Positions 23,831 through 37,400 of a stretch of DNA of 64,000 nt are shown in pieces. Below the pieces are notes generated by a model. The model was not told where the DNA came from. It did not search any database and saw only the letters and a list, made by a program, of their open reading frames with translations. The stretch's first letter is position 1, and every line of letters starts with the position of its first letter. Source of the stretch: Paragordius varius (lineage: Eukaryota; Nematomorpha); assembly GCA_964247055.1 (NCBI GenBank), contig OZ176050.1:6696001-6760000 (forward strand), read 5' to 3'. The position numbers and the translations under genes are program-made.

Positions 23831-24419
23831 TTAACACTTGGATACAACACATTCATTTTAGTCCATAGATTCAAATTGGGGTAGTTGGATACCCCAGGCC
23901 TGTTTAAAATTGAATAATTTAAAAAACATAGAAGGAATCGAAACCTTGGCAAAAATATGCACATTTATAACATTGATAAACCAAAATATATAAAAAAATT
24001 TATTCAAAAATACTTGATATTATTTATTTTAAGCTAAAACCGAAAGGTAAAAATTTCGTCAACGTGACATGTGTGAAATGGTAAAATTAAAAAATAATAC
24101 AAAATAAACCATTTTTTCTTTTTCTATCAATGTTAGATGTAATTTAAATAAAAAATTAGCTTTAATTTTACCCTTAAAATTAAATGAAGACGATATTTTG
24201 CAAAAATGTTGTAAAATAAAAATGGCGTCGAAGTAGTTTGATATGGAACTTTTTTTTCAAAACCAAATTTTATTTAGGTATTTTGGCTTATTTATATAAT
24301 TTTGATTAGGATAGAAGCATAAATTTAAATTGGGACCGTTTCTCTCAGTAGTTTTTTAAAAATATAAATTTAAATATAGTCTGGGGTATTTATATACCCC
24401 AATTTGATCGAAGTGTTAA
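23831..24419. mobile_element. TTAA-flanked MITE, copy C
   Basis: TTAACACTTGGATACAACAC on the left with the hairpin GGGGTAGTTGGATACCCC, and GGGGTATTTATATACCCC near the right end, which closes GAAGTG-TTAA. It is 589 bp and among the best preserved copies. Confidence 0.8.
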
Positions 24420-27400
24420 ATTCGGCTCAATACCTTAAATACTTTATTCAAATTTTAAATTGGTCTGGGATGTTAAATCACCCCAAAAGGTATAAAGTGT
24501 TAATATATTAAAAATAATGGCCAAACGATATTCCATATTAGTATACACTTTAGAATCAGAGACATCCAAATAAATCCCCGAAATTGTCATTTATAATTAT
24601 GTTAAATATATTCATTAAATCATCGCAAATAGTCCTTTCCACCATATATTATACAAATGTACCCATACCCCAATTATTAATGATCAGAAAGTCAAATTTT
24701 AAAGCATTATTTGTTTGTTTTCACACATCAATGTTTTTACTTTCAATATAATCGATAATACCGTTTTCATTTTAAATTTTATTGTTTTTAAATTTTATTG
24801 ATTTTAAATGTGTTAGCATTGTACTTTTCTACAATTTTTATTTTATAACTTTGGTTACGCAACACTTAGGGTCATATGAAGCCTTGAGCCAAGCATTTCC
24901 GGTAAAAAGTGGGCTTAACTGGCTCCAACAGTTTAAATATTTTATGGCTCAAAATTTGAAATAATCATTATCTGCAACCATTTTTGGGGCTTAAAAACCT
25001 TATTTAAGAAGTAGAGGGAAAATATGAAGTCTGCCAAGTTTGGCTTTAGCTGGCCCTATGCACATACCACATTGATTGTGATCAACGTATTCACACTTAG
25101 TTTGCACATCAAAAGTTACAGGATCATGAAAATCGCAAAAAACATGTAAACGTCACCAATTAAAATATTAAGTAATTATATAATATTGTTTAAAAGGTAA
25201 AGGAATACATTATAGAAGTTATACAAAAGATATTTTAGATTTAAATTAATTCATAATGAAAAATAATATTCTATTTTGAAAAACAAAAGGCGAAAATTAT
25301 AAAAATCAGTTATGAATATTAAACGGTTTTTATGCTGGCAAAAGATTTATATCGATTAATAGTAAACATAATAGAATAGTAAGAAAAATATGGGTCTAAG
25401 CTAACTTGAACTTCCAATTTGAATGTTTTAAAACTTAGATAGAGCCTTGAGTTTGCAAGGTCCAACTTGCACTCAGGTGTGCACATTACGTTTTACAACA
25501 GTTCATATTATGCCGATATGTGCCAAATGCTATATCATATTTGAGGGACACATAATTGCAAAATATTAAACTTATCAAATATCACAATATTTAAATGTTA
25601 TGCTCGGCTATTATTAACCGTCACAGGACGCTTATAAGAAGGTATGCATCCATCTCTCCTGAAAATAAATCATTTAAAAATTATCAATTTTTTCTAATGC
25701 ATTATGGTTTTTAATTTCTTAAAGAGAATCTTCCATCCATTAATATTGTTGTTATTAACCATTTATGATCAAGAAAATCTTGAAAGTCAACGTATATTAA
25801 GTTAATTAACATTCGAAAAAATAATTTATGGACCGTTATCAAAAGAAACATTGTTTTGATGATAAATAAATACAGACCTAGCAATAATTGTTTATAAATA
25901 TATTATATGTTTGACAAAATTTACTATGGATAGATAGTAGTCGTTGTCGGTCGTTAGTATACAAACAAAAAAACGCATAATATATTATATATATTAAGCG
26001 CGGCTATTCTATATTAAAAATGGAATATATATAACAATAAATATGTATATGTATATCAAAATGTATAAAAATGACATATAAACGCATATCGTTCCCAATA
26101 CTGCGATATAGGACATGATTGGTGTCACGAATTCGGAAACACATTCTTTGGAACATCTTTTGAGGTTTCATATAAAATTTTATAAATTTCATACAAAATT
26201 TTTTTTGGCTCGACATAGTTAGTATATACAAATCATGGGCTTAATTCAATCTTAAATTTTCCAATAATGGTGTTTCGCCGTTTGATGTTGCTGATTTTGA
26301 AAATTTGAGCATAGTTAATAATTAATGATACTATACCTTTCTTAAAGCCGATAAAATTAACGATATCGGCGTCAATACTTCGTTGGAGTGGACTTTAATA
26401 TATTTATAAAGTAAAATATTTCTGGAATATATGTAGCTCCATTCCAATTCAATAATAGCCATTTCCATTTTCGTTTTAAATGGGGCGCATATCATCGAGT
26501 AATTTGGAAAAACTTCAACCTTACCATCGGGATATGGAACAATCGAAATTTTTTGTTGAGACAGTATTTTTTTCCAGTGTCCAATCGCCATTATATAAAA
26601 TCCATATACTAAAAAATGTAAAATTATGCCTTTGAATGTTATGGAAAAAGTAGGCATATTATATTCTATAATGCCGATAATTTTTTCTGAATGTCAGCAT
26701 GGTCAGGCCTTTTTTTAAATTATTTCCTAGCTAGAGCCACATACAGTGTAAAAATACCCTGAAAGAATCGCTTCAAGGCAGTTTTTTTAGAATACGTAAA
26801 TTTAATAGCCATTATTATTTTATTTAAAAAGGCACTGATCATTGTCGCGATATTTTTTTTATTAGTTTACCTATGGTTTTAGAATTCCCAAAAATTGGGG
26901 TTGTCAAATTAGTATACGGTGCACATACAAAAATTAATGCTTATGAATCGTAAATTATTTAGGAAATCTCTAATGAATATCGAAATAAAATAGGCGGTTT
27001 AATACCAGAGAAAAAGTTATCCAAAATTTCCACTATTCAAAAATTAAATCCCATTTTTATTGCACATTAGGTGGAATTAAAAAATTATAATAGAACCAAA
27101 AGCCGGATAAATAGCAAATATCGTGCCAAACTATTTATTTAGAGAGAACTCATGTTGCCTCACGTTTTAATGATATAATAGTTTGCCTATAATTTGATTT
27201 TCATTTGTATAATTTTTCTTTTCACTATTCATTTTGTAAGCTGGCAAACAAGCATGATTGATATAATAATTTCTTTGGTTTTTTAAATGATAGAGTATAA
27301 ATCATAAAACGTTAACTGAGTATATGACTGGTACAGATATCTTATATGTTCTATTTTTACCAGGTAGAAATATTTACTTGCCTTTATCATATTGTTTGAG

Positions 27401-27515
27401 CAAAAAATGCTCTATGTCAACCATTTAAGGTTGAAGTCTATTACTTACAAGGATGTATCGGTTCTCAGATAAAAATTTATTATACATCTATCACACCTTA
27501 TTAAGCATGCTGATA
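24420..27515. other. Intergenic stretch, no gene recognised
   Basis: At 24465-24515 a further remnant of the TTAA family (GGGATGTTAAATCACCCC) can be seen. At 26331-26657 (minus) a 108-codon frame is open but gives no recognisable domain and no flanking splice logic, so it is not annotated as a gene. The rest is AT-rich sequence without features. Confidence 0.4.
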
Positions 27516-28262
27516 CAATGGTCTAGCTAGGGGGTGGGGAGCTGATGCACCCGGCGCCATAATTAAAGGGGCGCCGGATTTCAAAAAATTTTAAAAAAAT
27601 AGATATTTAAAAGTTATTATTTTAAATAATTCATAAAAAATCCTCCATTTATGAAAGGTCATGACCTTCAATCTTAAACAAAATTCTCCTTAATTATTAT
27701 TAATATTTATATCTAACCAACTGTTTCATATATTCTTAATTATTATATATCTCCATTTATCTTCATCCACCTACTCTTCTTACCCTTAGCCTGTTCATAT
27801 CATTCATGAAACCTACTTTCAAATATTTGCTTTAAATCACCAAAGTGTTAGATATAAGGATAACATCATTATTAATTTTATGTTAATTTTCTTACATAAT
27901 TATATATATTGCTTGCTCAATGCCACCCATTAGGTCAAAATTCTTTAAATTTAAGATTGTTATTTTATGAAACGAATTCCAAAATAAATGTTGTTTATTT
28001 TTTCTTTCCCAATTTAGGGCATACCATCCACATTCATTATGTCCTGCTTTTTTTCTTTTTTTGTTTCCCTTATAACCATTTTTTTGCTAAATGGCGTTGA
28101 ATCTGCATGTTTTTTATGCGTGTGTCTGTTTATGACAAGTCACATTTCGTGCCGCTCACGGTCAAAGTTGATTTTTTTTTTAAATACAAGGGGTTACATG
28201 GAGGGGGAGAGGGGCACCATCACGGATTCATGTACGGGGCAGCAATACAAACTACGCCTCTG
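27516..28262. mobile_element. hAT-like nonautonomous element, about 750 bp
   Basis: The start CAATGGTCTAGCTAGG mirrors the end CTACGCCTCTG, matching the CAGAGGCGTAGCTAGG terminus seen in many hAT elements. No flanking 8-bp duplication is recognisable, so it is old or its ends are slightly off. Open frames at 27909-28311 lie inside it and show no transposase. Confidence 0.5.
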
Positions 28263-28483
28263 GGCATATGATTTTATTACCATTTTCTTTGATGAACGAT
28301 TATGTGTGTAATATCTGATCAAAAAGTTTTTCAAGTTTATCATAATTTTCATAACTAATTGGTGTGTAAATAAAAAGGTTCGTATTTATAAAGCATTACA
28401 GTGGGAATACGTATTATTTTTATTAAAGTCAAACCATTTTAATATTGATTTTCTTGCTATGTAATTTTCCCGCATTTGGATAG

Positions 28484-31400
28484 ATGTTTAAAATTTAATG
28501 AAGACCCAAATCAATCCAATCAATATCTAACAGGTCAAGATCAAAGACCACGCCATTCATTTGGTTAGTTTTTAAAAATTAAATTGATTATTTAATAAAC
28601 ACGCTTAATATTTAATTACAAATTAGAAAACTTGTTGCGAAGTTCATCAATAGATGATATAGAGTTATTGTATCAAAATCAACAACACAAAACAAATAAT
28701 AATCCTTTTATTGGTATCAACAACGAAATAAGATCTCTATCAGAAAATGATATATCATATCCTTACTATCAAAACGACTTGAATATAAATTTTTCTGAAC
28801 AAGACGAAAAAACATCTATGGGAAAAGGACTGTTTTATTTGAACCAAATAAATAAGCTTTACCTTGAAGATAATAGTAATTTAGAGATAGGTCCTAAAGT
28901 TCGAATTAAACAACATCCAGCTTTAGGAACGGCCGATTTCATGCAAGCCATTGCAGATCAAGAGAATGAAATTTATCAATTGATGTATAATCGACCAGAT
29001 TTTGGGATTATACCACCTAAACTGGATTACGTTGCCCCTGACCTTACCGCAAATAATTCAAACTCAAAGTTCGAGGATATATTTTCAAAGAGTGTTTACG
29101 GACACAGAATTAGAAGCAATATTCCTGCCCCCAATATGCAAGCCAACGAACGTATATTTTCAAGAAACAATCCACAAAAAGGTAAATTATTATTTTAATA
29201 TATTGTTCTGTTTGTTTAACTTAAGTTTGAATGAAAATTAACAAATATGGCTTGCATAAAATAATTATCTATATATCAGAAAATTTGGATGTATGGTCTA
29301 CATATTGCCGATGGATATTAGAATATATTTTAGGTAGCATTGGTGGCCAACCTAAATGTGTTGACAGTGTTTACCACGTGTCCTAAACTCACGTTTCGTC
29401 CTTGTTGTGAACAGTAGGAACATGGGTAAACACTGTCAGTTAGAATGTGTAAATAGACATATACACTGTGTCCAAAAAATATCCCGATGATATATATATA
29501 TATATATGTAGTCAGAATTCTCATAGTGTTTTGGTTTTTGGCTTTATGAGTAATATAGGAAAGTTATTAATACTTGGATACAACACATTCATTTTAGTCC
29601 TTCGATTCAAATTGGGGTAGTTGGATACCCCAGGCCTGTTTAAAATTAAATAATTTTAAAATTATGAAAGGAATAAAAACAATGGCAAAATTTTGCACTT
29701 ATATAACATTAATAAACCGGAATATATAAAAAACTTTTTTCAAAAATACTTGATATTACTTATTTTAAGGTAAAACTCAAAGGTAAAAATTTAGTCAACG
29801 TGACATATGTGCATTGGCTAAATTGAAAATTAATACAAAATACAGCACCTTTTTAATTTATATCACTGTTAGTTGTGATTAAAATAAAAAAATTAGCTTT
29901 TAATATACCTTGAAAAAAAAAATGAACACTATATTTTGCAAAAAATTTGCAAAATAAAAATGGCGTCCAAGTAGTTTGAGATGGGAATTTTTTTAAAATT
30001 AAATTTAATTGAGATATTTTAGCTTATTTGTATAATTTTTATTGGGATAGGAGCATAAATTTAATTTAGGACCGTTTCCTTCAGTAGTTTTTTTAAAATT
30101 TTAAATTTAATTTGGTCTGGGGTATTTCGATACCCCAAATTAAATCGAAGTGTTAATATTGTGATAAATAGTCCATATCAGAAAATGGCAATATTTGCGC
30201 ACATTTCTCAAAATAATGGTATAAAAACACTTTAAGATATTATACTTGGCTAATTCTATGATGCTGAACATTTTTTACCATAGATGTTTATTAATGAGCT
30301 CATATTAACACTTTTATTCGAATTGGGGTGACTAAATACCCCAGACAATATTTTATATTTTTTAAAAAAGATCCTTAAAAACGGTTCCAATTTAAATTTA
30401 TGCTTCAATCCTAATAAAAATTATATATATAAATATCTAAATAAAATTGAGTTTTGGAAAAAAAAGTTCCGTATAAAACTACTTGCACGCCATTTTTGTT
30501 TTACAACATTTATGCAAAATATCGTGTTTATTTGATAAGGCTAATATTAAGTTTACTTTTTAATTAAAACCACACTTAACATTGATATAAACAGAAAAAG
30601 TGGTATATTTTGCAATATTTTTATATTTAGCTTATGCACACATGTCATAATGGCTAAATTTTTAGCTTTGGTACCTTTAAATAGGTAATATCAAGTAATT
30701 TTGAATAAATTTTTTATTATATTTCTGTTGATTAGTGTTGTATAAGGGCAAACTTTTGCCATGGTTACAATTTATTGAATATTATTTGAAATATTTGATT
30801 TTGAAGCCTGCTAACTACTCCAATTTAAATCGCAGGACTAAAATGAATGTGTTGCATCCAAATGTTATTGTGATCAGATAGGCTGTTTTTCGCGGTACAG
30901 TATTGGTTTTTCGAATAAAAATTGCACCTGTACTGCGCTGGCTTTAGTACTGCTTTTTGAAATTGAAAAAATTAAAATTTTTACAAATATATTAATTTAT
31001 TATTTGTATAAAAAAATTATTTTAGAATTTGATAAAGTACACGCTGTTTAAAACAACCCCAATTTGTAAAAAAATAAATGGTTTATTTTGCGGTAAAAAA
31101 CTAAGACTGGCTTTGTGGTTAATATTTTTTATGTTCGAATAAATAAATAATCCGGTGCACAGATCAGCCAGCTTATGAATGCAGTCATTCGCGCAGTGGC
31201 GGAATTTTAAATTTCAGACTCCACCGCAAGATTTAGGCCAATGGCCCTTTCACTTAGGCCTCAAAAGAGGTTTATTTAAAATTTACAAGAAATTAATTTA
31301 TGATATTTTAGTAAAAATTTGATCAAATGTATAAAGTTCAATTTGTTTTAAGTTTCGGATAATTATTTTGTTAAAACTATAGCAATGTGATTCGAATTGG

Positions 31401-34400
31401 GATAACTAGTGACCCCAGACCATAGATGAATCGATATTGTTAATAAAACTACTAAATGGGACGATTCCATTTTATACTTCTATCCAAATAAAAATTATAA
31501 ATACGCCAAAATATATAAATAAAATTTAGTTTTAGAAAAAGCTCCATATCAAACTGCTTCAAAGCCATTCTATTTTACAATATTTTTTGCAAAATATCGT
31601 GCTTTCTGAAGTCTATAATTTTTTATTAAAATCATATCCAACATTAATATGAATCAGAAAGTGGTTTATTTTACATTTTTATTTGAGCTAATGTAGACAT
31701 ATCATGTTGACTAAATTTCAGGTTTATCCATAAAATAAAAGTCTCTTAAAGGTGATAGGAATGTTCAGCATCATCGAATTATGTAGATAATTTGTTTTTT
31801 ATTATATCTTAAAGTGTATAGCCTTTGCATCATGCTTTAAAACACCTTACTAACTTCACCGAATTTAGCTTTTTTCGGAAAAACTTTTTTTGCTGTTAAA
31901 ATTCAAAAATATTTAAGAATTTTATCCCAATCTCCATTTTTGCTCTTAGAAGAAAACTTTCATATTTTAGACGGGTCCAAAAATTTAGGATGTTTGGCGC
32001 CGACATCTAAAATTCAAAATTTTATAAAAAACATTTTGCTATTTATATATAGTTTATAAAATATTTTAGTGGTTATTTTTGGAAGAAGCATTAGCTAAAA
32101 AAGCCTATATAAAAAAATTGCGCAAATTCTGTCATTTTCTGATTTGGTGTAGCTATCAAAGACCAAAACCGCTATGAGAATTCAGATATATTAATTTTAG
32201 AGCAAAATATCCATTTTTAGATGTGGAACAGCACTGGTTTAATATTTTAAATATGCAAACATCAGCATTTTTGCGTTTAGTTTAAAAAAACATGGCCTTA
32301 GGCAATATGTGAGCAAATTTTGCTATTTTCTGATATGGAGCCATTACTGCAAAAGTGGTACTAACTTTCTTATATCACTCGTAACCAAAATCAAAATTTT
32401 TCTATCAGGATATATATATATATATATATATATATTTCTTCAGGATAGTTATTATAAGGTGTATATTGAACAAACAAAATTTTGAGCCAACTGTTGGGAA
32501 GACTAATAGGTGCGCTAAAAATATACTATAAAAGTTATGCTTCATAATTAGACAATATTTGTATAGTAAATGAAAAAATTTAATATTTTACAGTTTTAAT
32601 GATTCAATTTGTCATATTTAAAAATTGCAGAAAAATGTCTGGCGTCTAAAATATAGGATGGGGATTTTTATCCAATTATATATTTAAAGAATGGTAATTC
32701 GTCTAGGACATCGAAAAATTTTGATTTTAGACCAATATGATACGTATTTCAGAATAACACAGATTATTAATTAAGAAAGTTTTAAACGCAAAAAACTTTT
32801 ATTGCGCAATAAAATTCAACTATATTTTGCATTGGGTTTTTTATGTTGCATTGCATCACATCATATGTCTAAATACGTTGAACACTCCATTATCTTTTGG
32901 GGTATTTTTATGTCTAATATCTTAAAATGAAATTAAGCTATTGAGCCCATTTAAAAATATGTTTTCTTTAGCCTCTTAGGGGCTTTACTAATGTGAACAG
33001 ATAGGCTGTTTTTCGCAGTGCAGGACTGAATTTTTAGAAAAAAACGCTACTGCACTGCGCCCACTTTTCTACTGCTTTTTGGAATTAAAAAAATTTAATT
33101 TTGCATAATTAAATATTAATTACCTTTTATTTTTTCAAAAAAATTATTTTTGAATTCGATATAGTACACACTGTAAAAACTTTAATTTGCAAAGAAATGG
33201 TTCATTTTGCGGTAAAAAGCTAAGGTTGGTATTTATAATTGGTTAATATTTTATTTTCTGCTCAAAATATACATAAAATTGGATTTTGGATCGGTCAAAC
33301 CGCTTATGAATCAGCCTTTTGCGCAGTGGCGAAACTATAAATCTTGGACTCCACCGTAAGATTCAGGCTAATGACTCTTTCCCTCAGGGCTTCAAAAAAA
33401 AGAGGTGCCTCAAGATTTAAAATTAACAAAATTAATTTAATATTTAATCATGTTTAGAAAGTTCATTTTTTGTTATAATTATCAAACGGAAAATTACATA
33501 GAAAATTGTTAATACCATGACATTAAAATTTATTATATATGGCATATGATTTCGCTTTTTTTCGTAAAAAATTAAGAGTTTTTTACGTTTTCTACTCTCA
33601 TTAGGTGGGAGGTATGATATTTCTTAATTTTTTTCCTAAACTTCAATTTTTATTAGTTTTATTATTTTTTTGCATAGACAATTTGAGATACTTTGTTGAA
33701 GCGTACTACAAACTATTTTGAAGCATGATAAACGGTGTAACGCTTTAAGGAACATTATAATAGATTAAATTGATTTAATTTGTTTGCTCACAAATATAGG
33801 TGTATTTTTGTTAAAAAACAATTTTTATTTAATGTAAATTTGTATAATAACGAATATTTCATTCAAAATTCTGAGTGAGAAAAATGTTTAGCATTATCAT
33901 ATTATATATATAAATAATATAACATCTCAACAGTTTATATCGTTTCCATCATGCTCAAAATAGTATGGGAAATTTTGCGTTTATTTTAAGAGAACAGTCC
34001 ATTTTAAAAGAGCGCCAAAAAATTTGGGACTTTCAGAGCCCACATCTAAAAATTTAAAACAGAAGCATCACCTAATATTTTCTATCAGGATATACATATT
34101 TCATCTAAATATTTTTTTGTGGAAACTGTATAATATACCACACCGATGGTCTAAAAACAGGTAAAGTATGTCTTAATTTTGTACTGCGTCAAAAAATATC
34201 TGGTCACATTACTTACAAATCTAATAAAGTATAAAATTGTAGGCAAATAATGTATATTTTTGTTAGAAAATTAAAATCATTAACTTTAAAAAGCTTTCAA
34301 TCTATATTTTACCAGCATAAACTTGATATATTTTGATTTATCAGCTGTTCGTTTCAGTCGTGTTTCGGAGCTGTCCCAATAAGACTCTAGAAGCTAAAAA

Positions 34401-37400
34401 TTGTAAAAATATGAGCTTTTTTATGTAACACATGAGAATAATGTTTGATAATTAAATTGTAACTATAATAACTTTAAAAATTATAGTTAATTTGCGAATG
34501 AGCTCTGGGATATAAAACTTATCCAAAATTTATCCTAAAAAAAGGGAAAAGGTAAAAAAGTGTTAAATATTTTAAAAAACCATTTTAACACATTTAGAGT
34601 CTTTAGATATCTAACAATAAACAATAGAAATTTAGAAAGTTTTCTCCATTCAAGAATTTTTAAATATCATAAACTGCTTAGCCTTAAATTTGAATGCAAA
34701 TTTTAATTTTAATTATTATATGCCAGTTGGTATCAAATTATCTATCAGAAGTGTTGATTATATTTTATATTTTGTGTTCTACTATTCTTAATATCATGAA
34801 TTACTCTCATTACAAATTGTTTAGAACATAGTTTTATAAACTAATATAATGTATGTATTGTTTTTGATCAATTTTAGATATGAAACACGGCGTTTTATTA
34901 CAAACGGCATTAAATGATTCTATTTACATGGGGCCCGTTATTTATGCAAACATTGGTCATGGTAATATAAGGCCTTTGGATTTAGCATTAGCCGCCCAAA
35001 TTACAGCAAATTTAAATTTAAACAAACAGCAATCTCAAAATCATACCACAAATAATAACAGTAATAATACTCATAAATCAACCGAAAACTTTTACAATAC
35101 CTCTTCAAATGAATTTTCTTTTAATAATAGTCATAATACTACTAAATACAAAAGTTGTAACAATTATAATAATGTATCCTTCAATAAATATGAAAAATCA
35201 GCTGATATTAAATCTGAGAATTATAACACTTTAACTCATAGTAGTATCGGTCAAAACTATAACAGAATGATAAATTTTGCAAACTATAATCTCAATAAAA
35301 ATTCACTAATAAACCAGGATACGTTGCGCCCAATCGTTACACAGAGTTACAAACCTGTCATAACCGATAAGTTTGCATTTATCAATAGTTTTATAAAATT
35401 ATTTAGACATATCATAACATAAAATTTAAATTTGTGAAAATAATTTATAGTATTTTTGAAATTTAATGGTAAAAAATCATTCTAAATGTTTCTTATAGAA
35501 TTCTTTATTTTTAAATAGTAGATGCGTAGAAATTATACATCATTGTCTTAAAAAATCATTTTGTAACTAATTTTGGTGAAAGATATATTTTTAACAACGC
35601 AGAACTAAATGCGATGATTTGTTCCAACATTAATAACAAAACTAAGGTGACGCAACTTCAAAGTTACACCCCTTAATTAAGTCTAGCTACTATGGTCTTG
35701 CTAATAAAAAAACATGTTAAATAACATTCTTAATAAAGTCGCAATCTGGTAATACTCTCCCACAGACCTGGCGTTCCACATTGAAAAATTATTATTGTTT
35801 TTTTCCAACAAACTTAATGACCTTAATTTTAAGGGACCAAAAATTTATATCTGTCCTTAATATTTAGCTACTCATAACTAATTAATTTACATAAAGATTT
35901 TTAAATCAAAATTCGGGTTGCAACCATGAATTGTGTCGATGCTTGAAAATGATTGGACATAAACAAAAACCTTTTGGAGGTCCAGGTAAATAGTTCTCTT
36001 TTATATATACATTATGTAAAAATATTGTCGGAATCATTAAGGTTATTTATTTATCGCAAAAAATTGGATTTAAAGAAATTACCGAAAAAGATTTTTTTTT
36101 ATATAATCAGAACGAAAAATATGATTTAGCGCTTTTTTGAAATAGCCTTATGTTTAGCTCCACCCTCTTTATTAGGAGTGTCCCACACGTGGCCCTCCAA
36201 TTTATTTATTCTCCGCAAAAAATTTGAATAAAACGCAAATCCAATATTTTTAGGAAAAAAACCTTCGAAAAATTATGAAACTTATATCATTCTTAAAATT
36301 ATTCTTTACTAAACAATTAATGGTGGTAATAAACGAAACTGAATAAATTTTCAATAAACTTTTAATAATTATACATACCACATATTTCACTTATTTTTTT
36401 TAATGGGGACCGTGTTTTGGGCACCCCTGTTTATATGTAAGAAAGGTAAATGCATTTCTAAATTTAATGCTTTAAAAATCAAAATAGAAGGCATTTGAAA
36501 ACTAAAGTGAAAAAATTACCCCCTATTTCCGAAGCGATGACCAAAAATTACATGTATGTACCATTTCAAATACTCATCCAATAAATTGTAACAAATATTC
36601 GGAGGGGATTATTTATTGATACTGTAAAAATAAACCTTGAGAAAACCTTTTAATTTGGCTATCTATAGTAACTGAACACTAAATTAATAGTGGGTCAAAA
36701 TTTTTAGATCTAGAAAATTAGAACTTTTTAATTTTTGAGATAAAATTAAAACATCTATTTTTTTGAACTTGTGGGTGTAATTTTTAGCTTTTCAAAAAAT
36801 TTGTCGAATAACTTAAACATGGCATTTGGCAAGGTTAAGATTTGAAGTTAATTATTTTTTAAGGATTAATAGCATTAAATTTAGGACTATTTTAAAGCAA
36901 GGGGAAGGATAAATTGAATTTAAAAAGTAGTACAGTATTGAATTAGCACACGAATTTATTAAATTGATAACTAGCAGTATATATTCGAACAATAAACTTT
37001 GTTAATAAAAATTAGGAATTAGTTTTGATTACTTCTTGATTGCCAACATCTTCGCCCCCTTTGTATGTCATATCTAGGGTTGTGCCCATTAGTCAATGAC
37101 CTAGGGTCATGACCTAGGTCATGACCATGGTCATGACCACGAAAAAAATGACCTAGGTCAATTTTTTTTATTTTTTTTAATTTTTTATTTTTTTAATTTT
37201 ACAATTTTTAGGAAAACAAAACCTTATATTATTTATATATGTATTATTTTGTTTTAAATATCATATGATACACATCTTTTCTTAACTTCCTAAATCATAA
37301 TGAAATCAGCCTTGTGGAAATTTTTCGATCAAAAAAAATCAAGCATGCAAGATATGCAATTACACTATATATATTTAAATAAAAACCGAATGAAGAAACA

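Noticed and set aside
26331-26657. 108-codon minus-strand frame with a less simple middle section
   Set aside because: No domain, no splice context and no continuation were recognised, so it was left as unannotated sequence.
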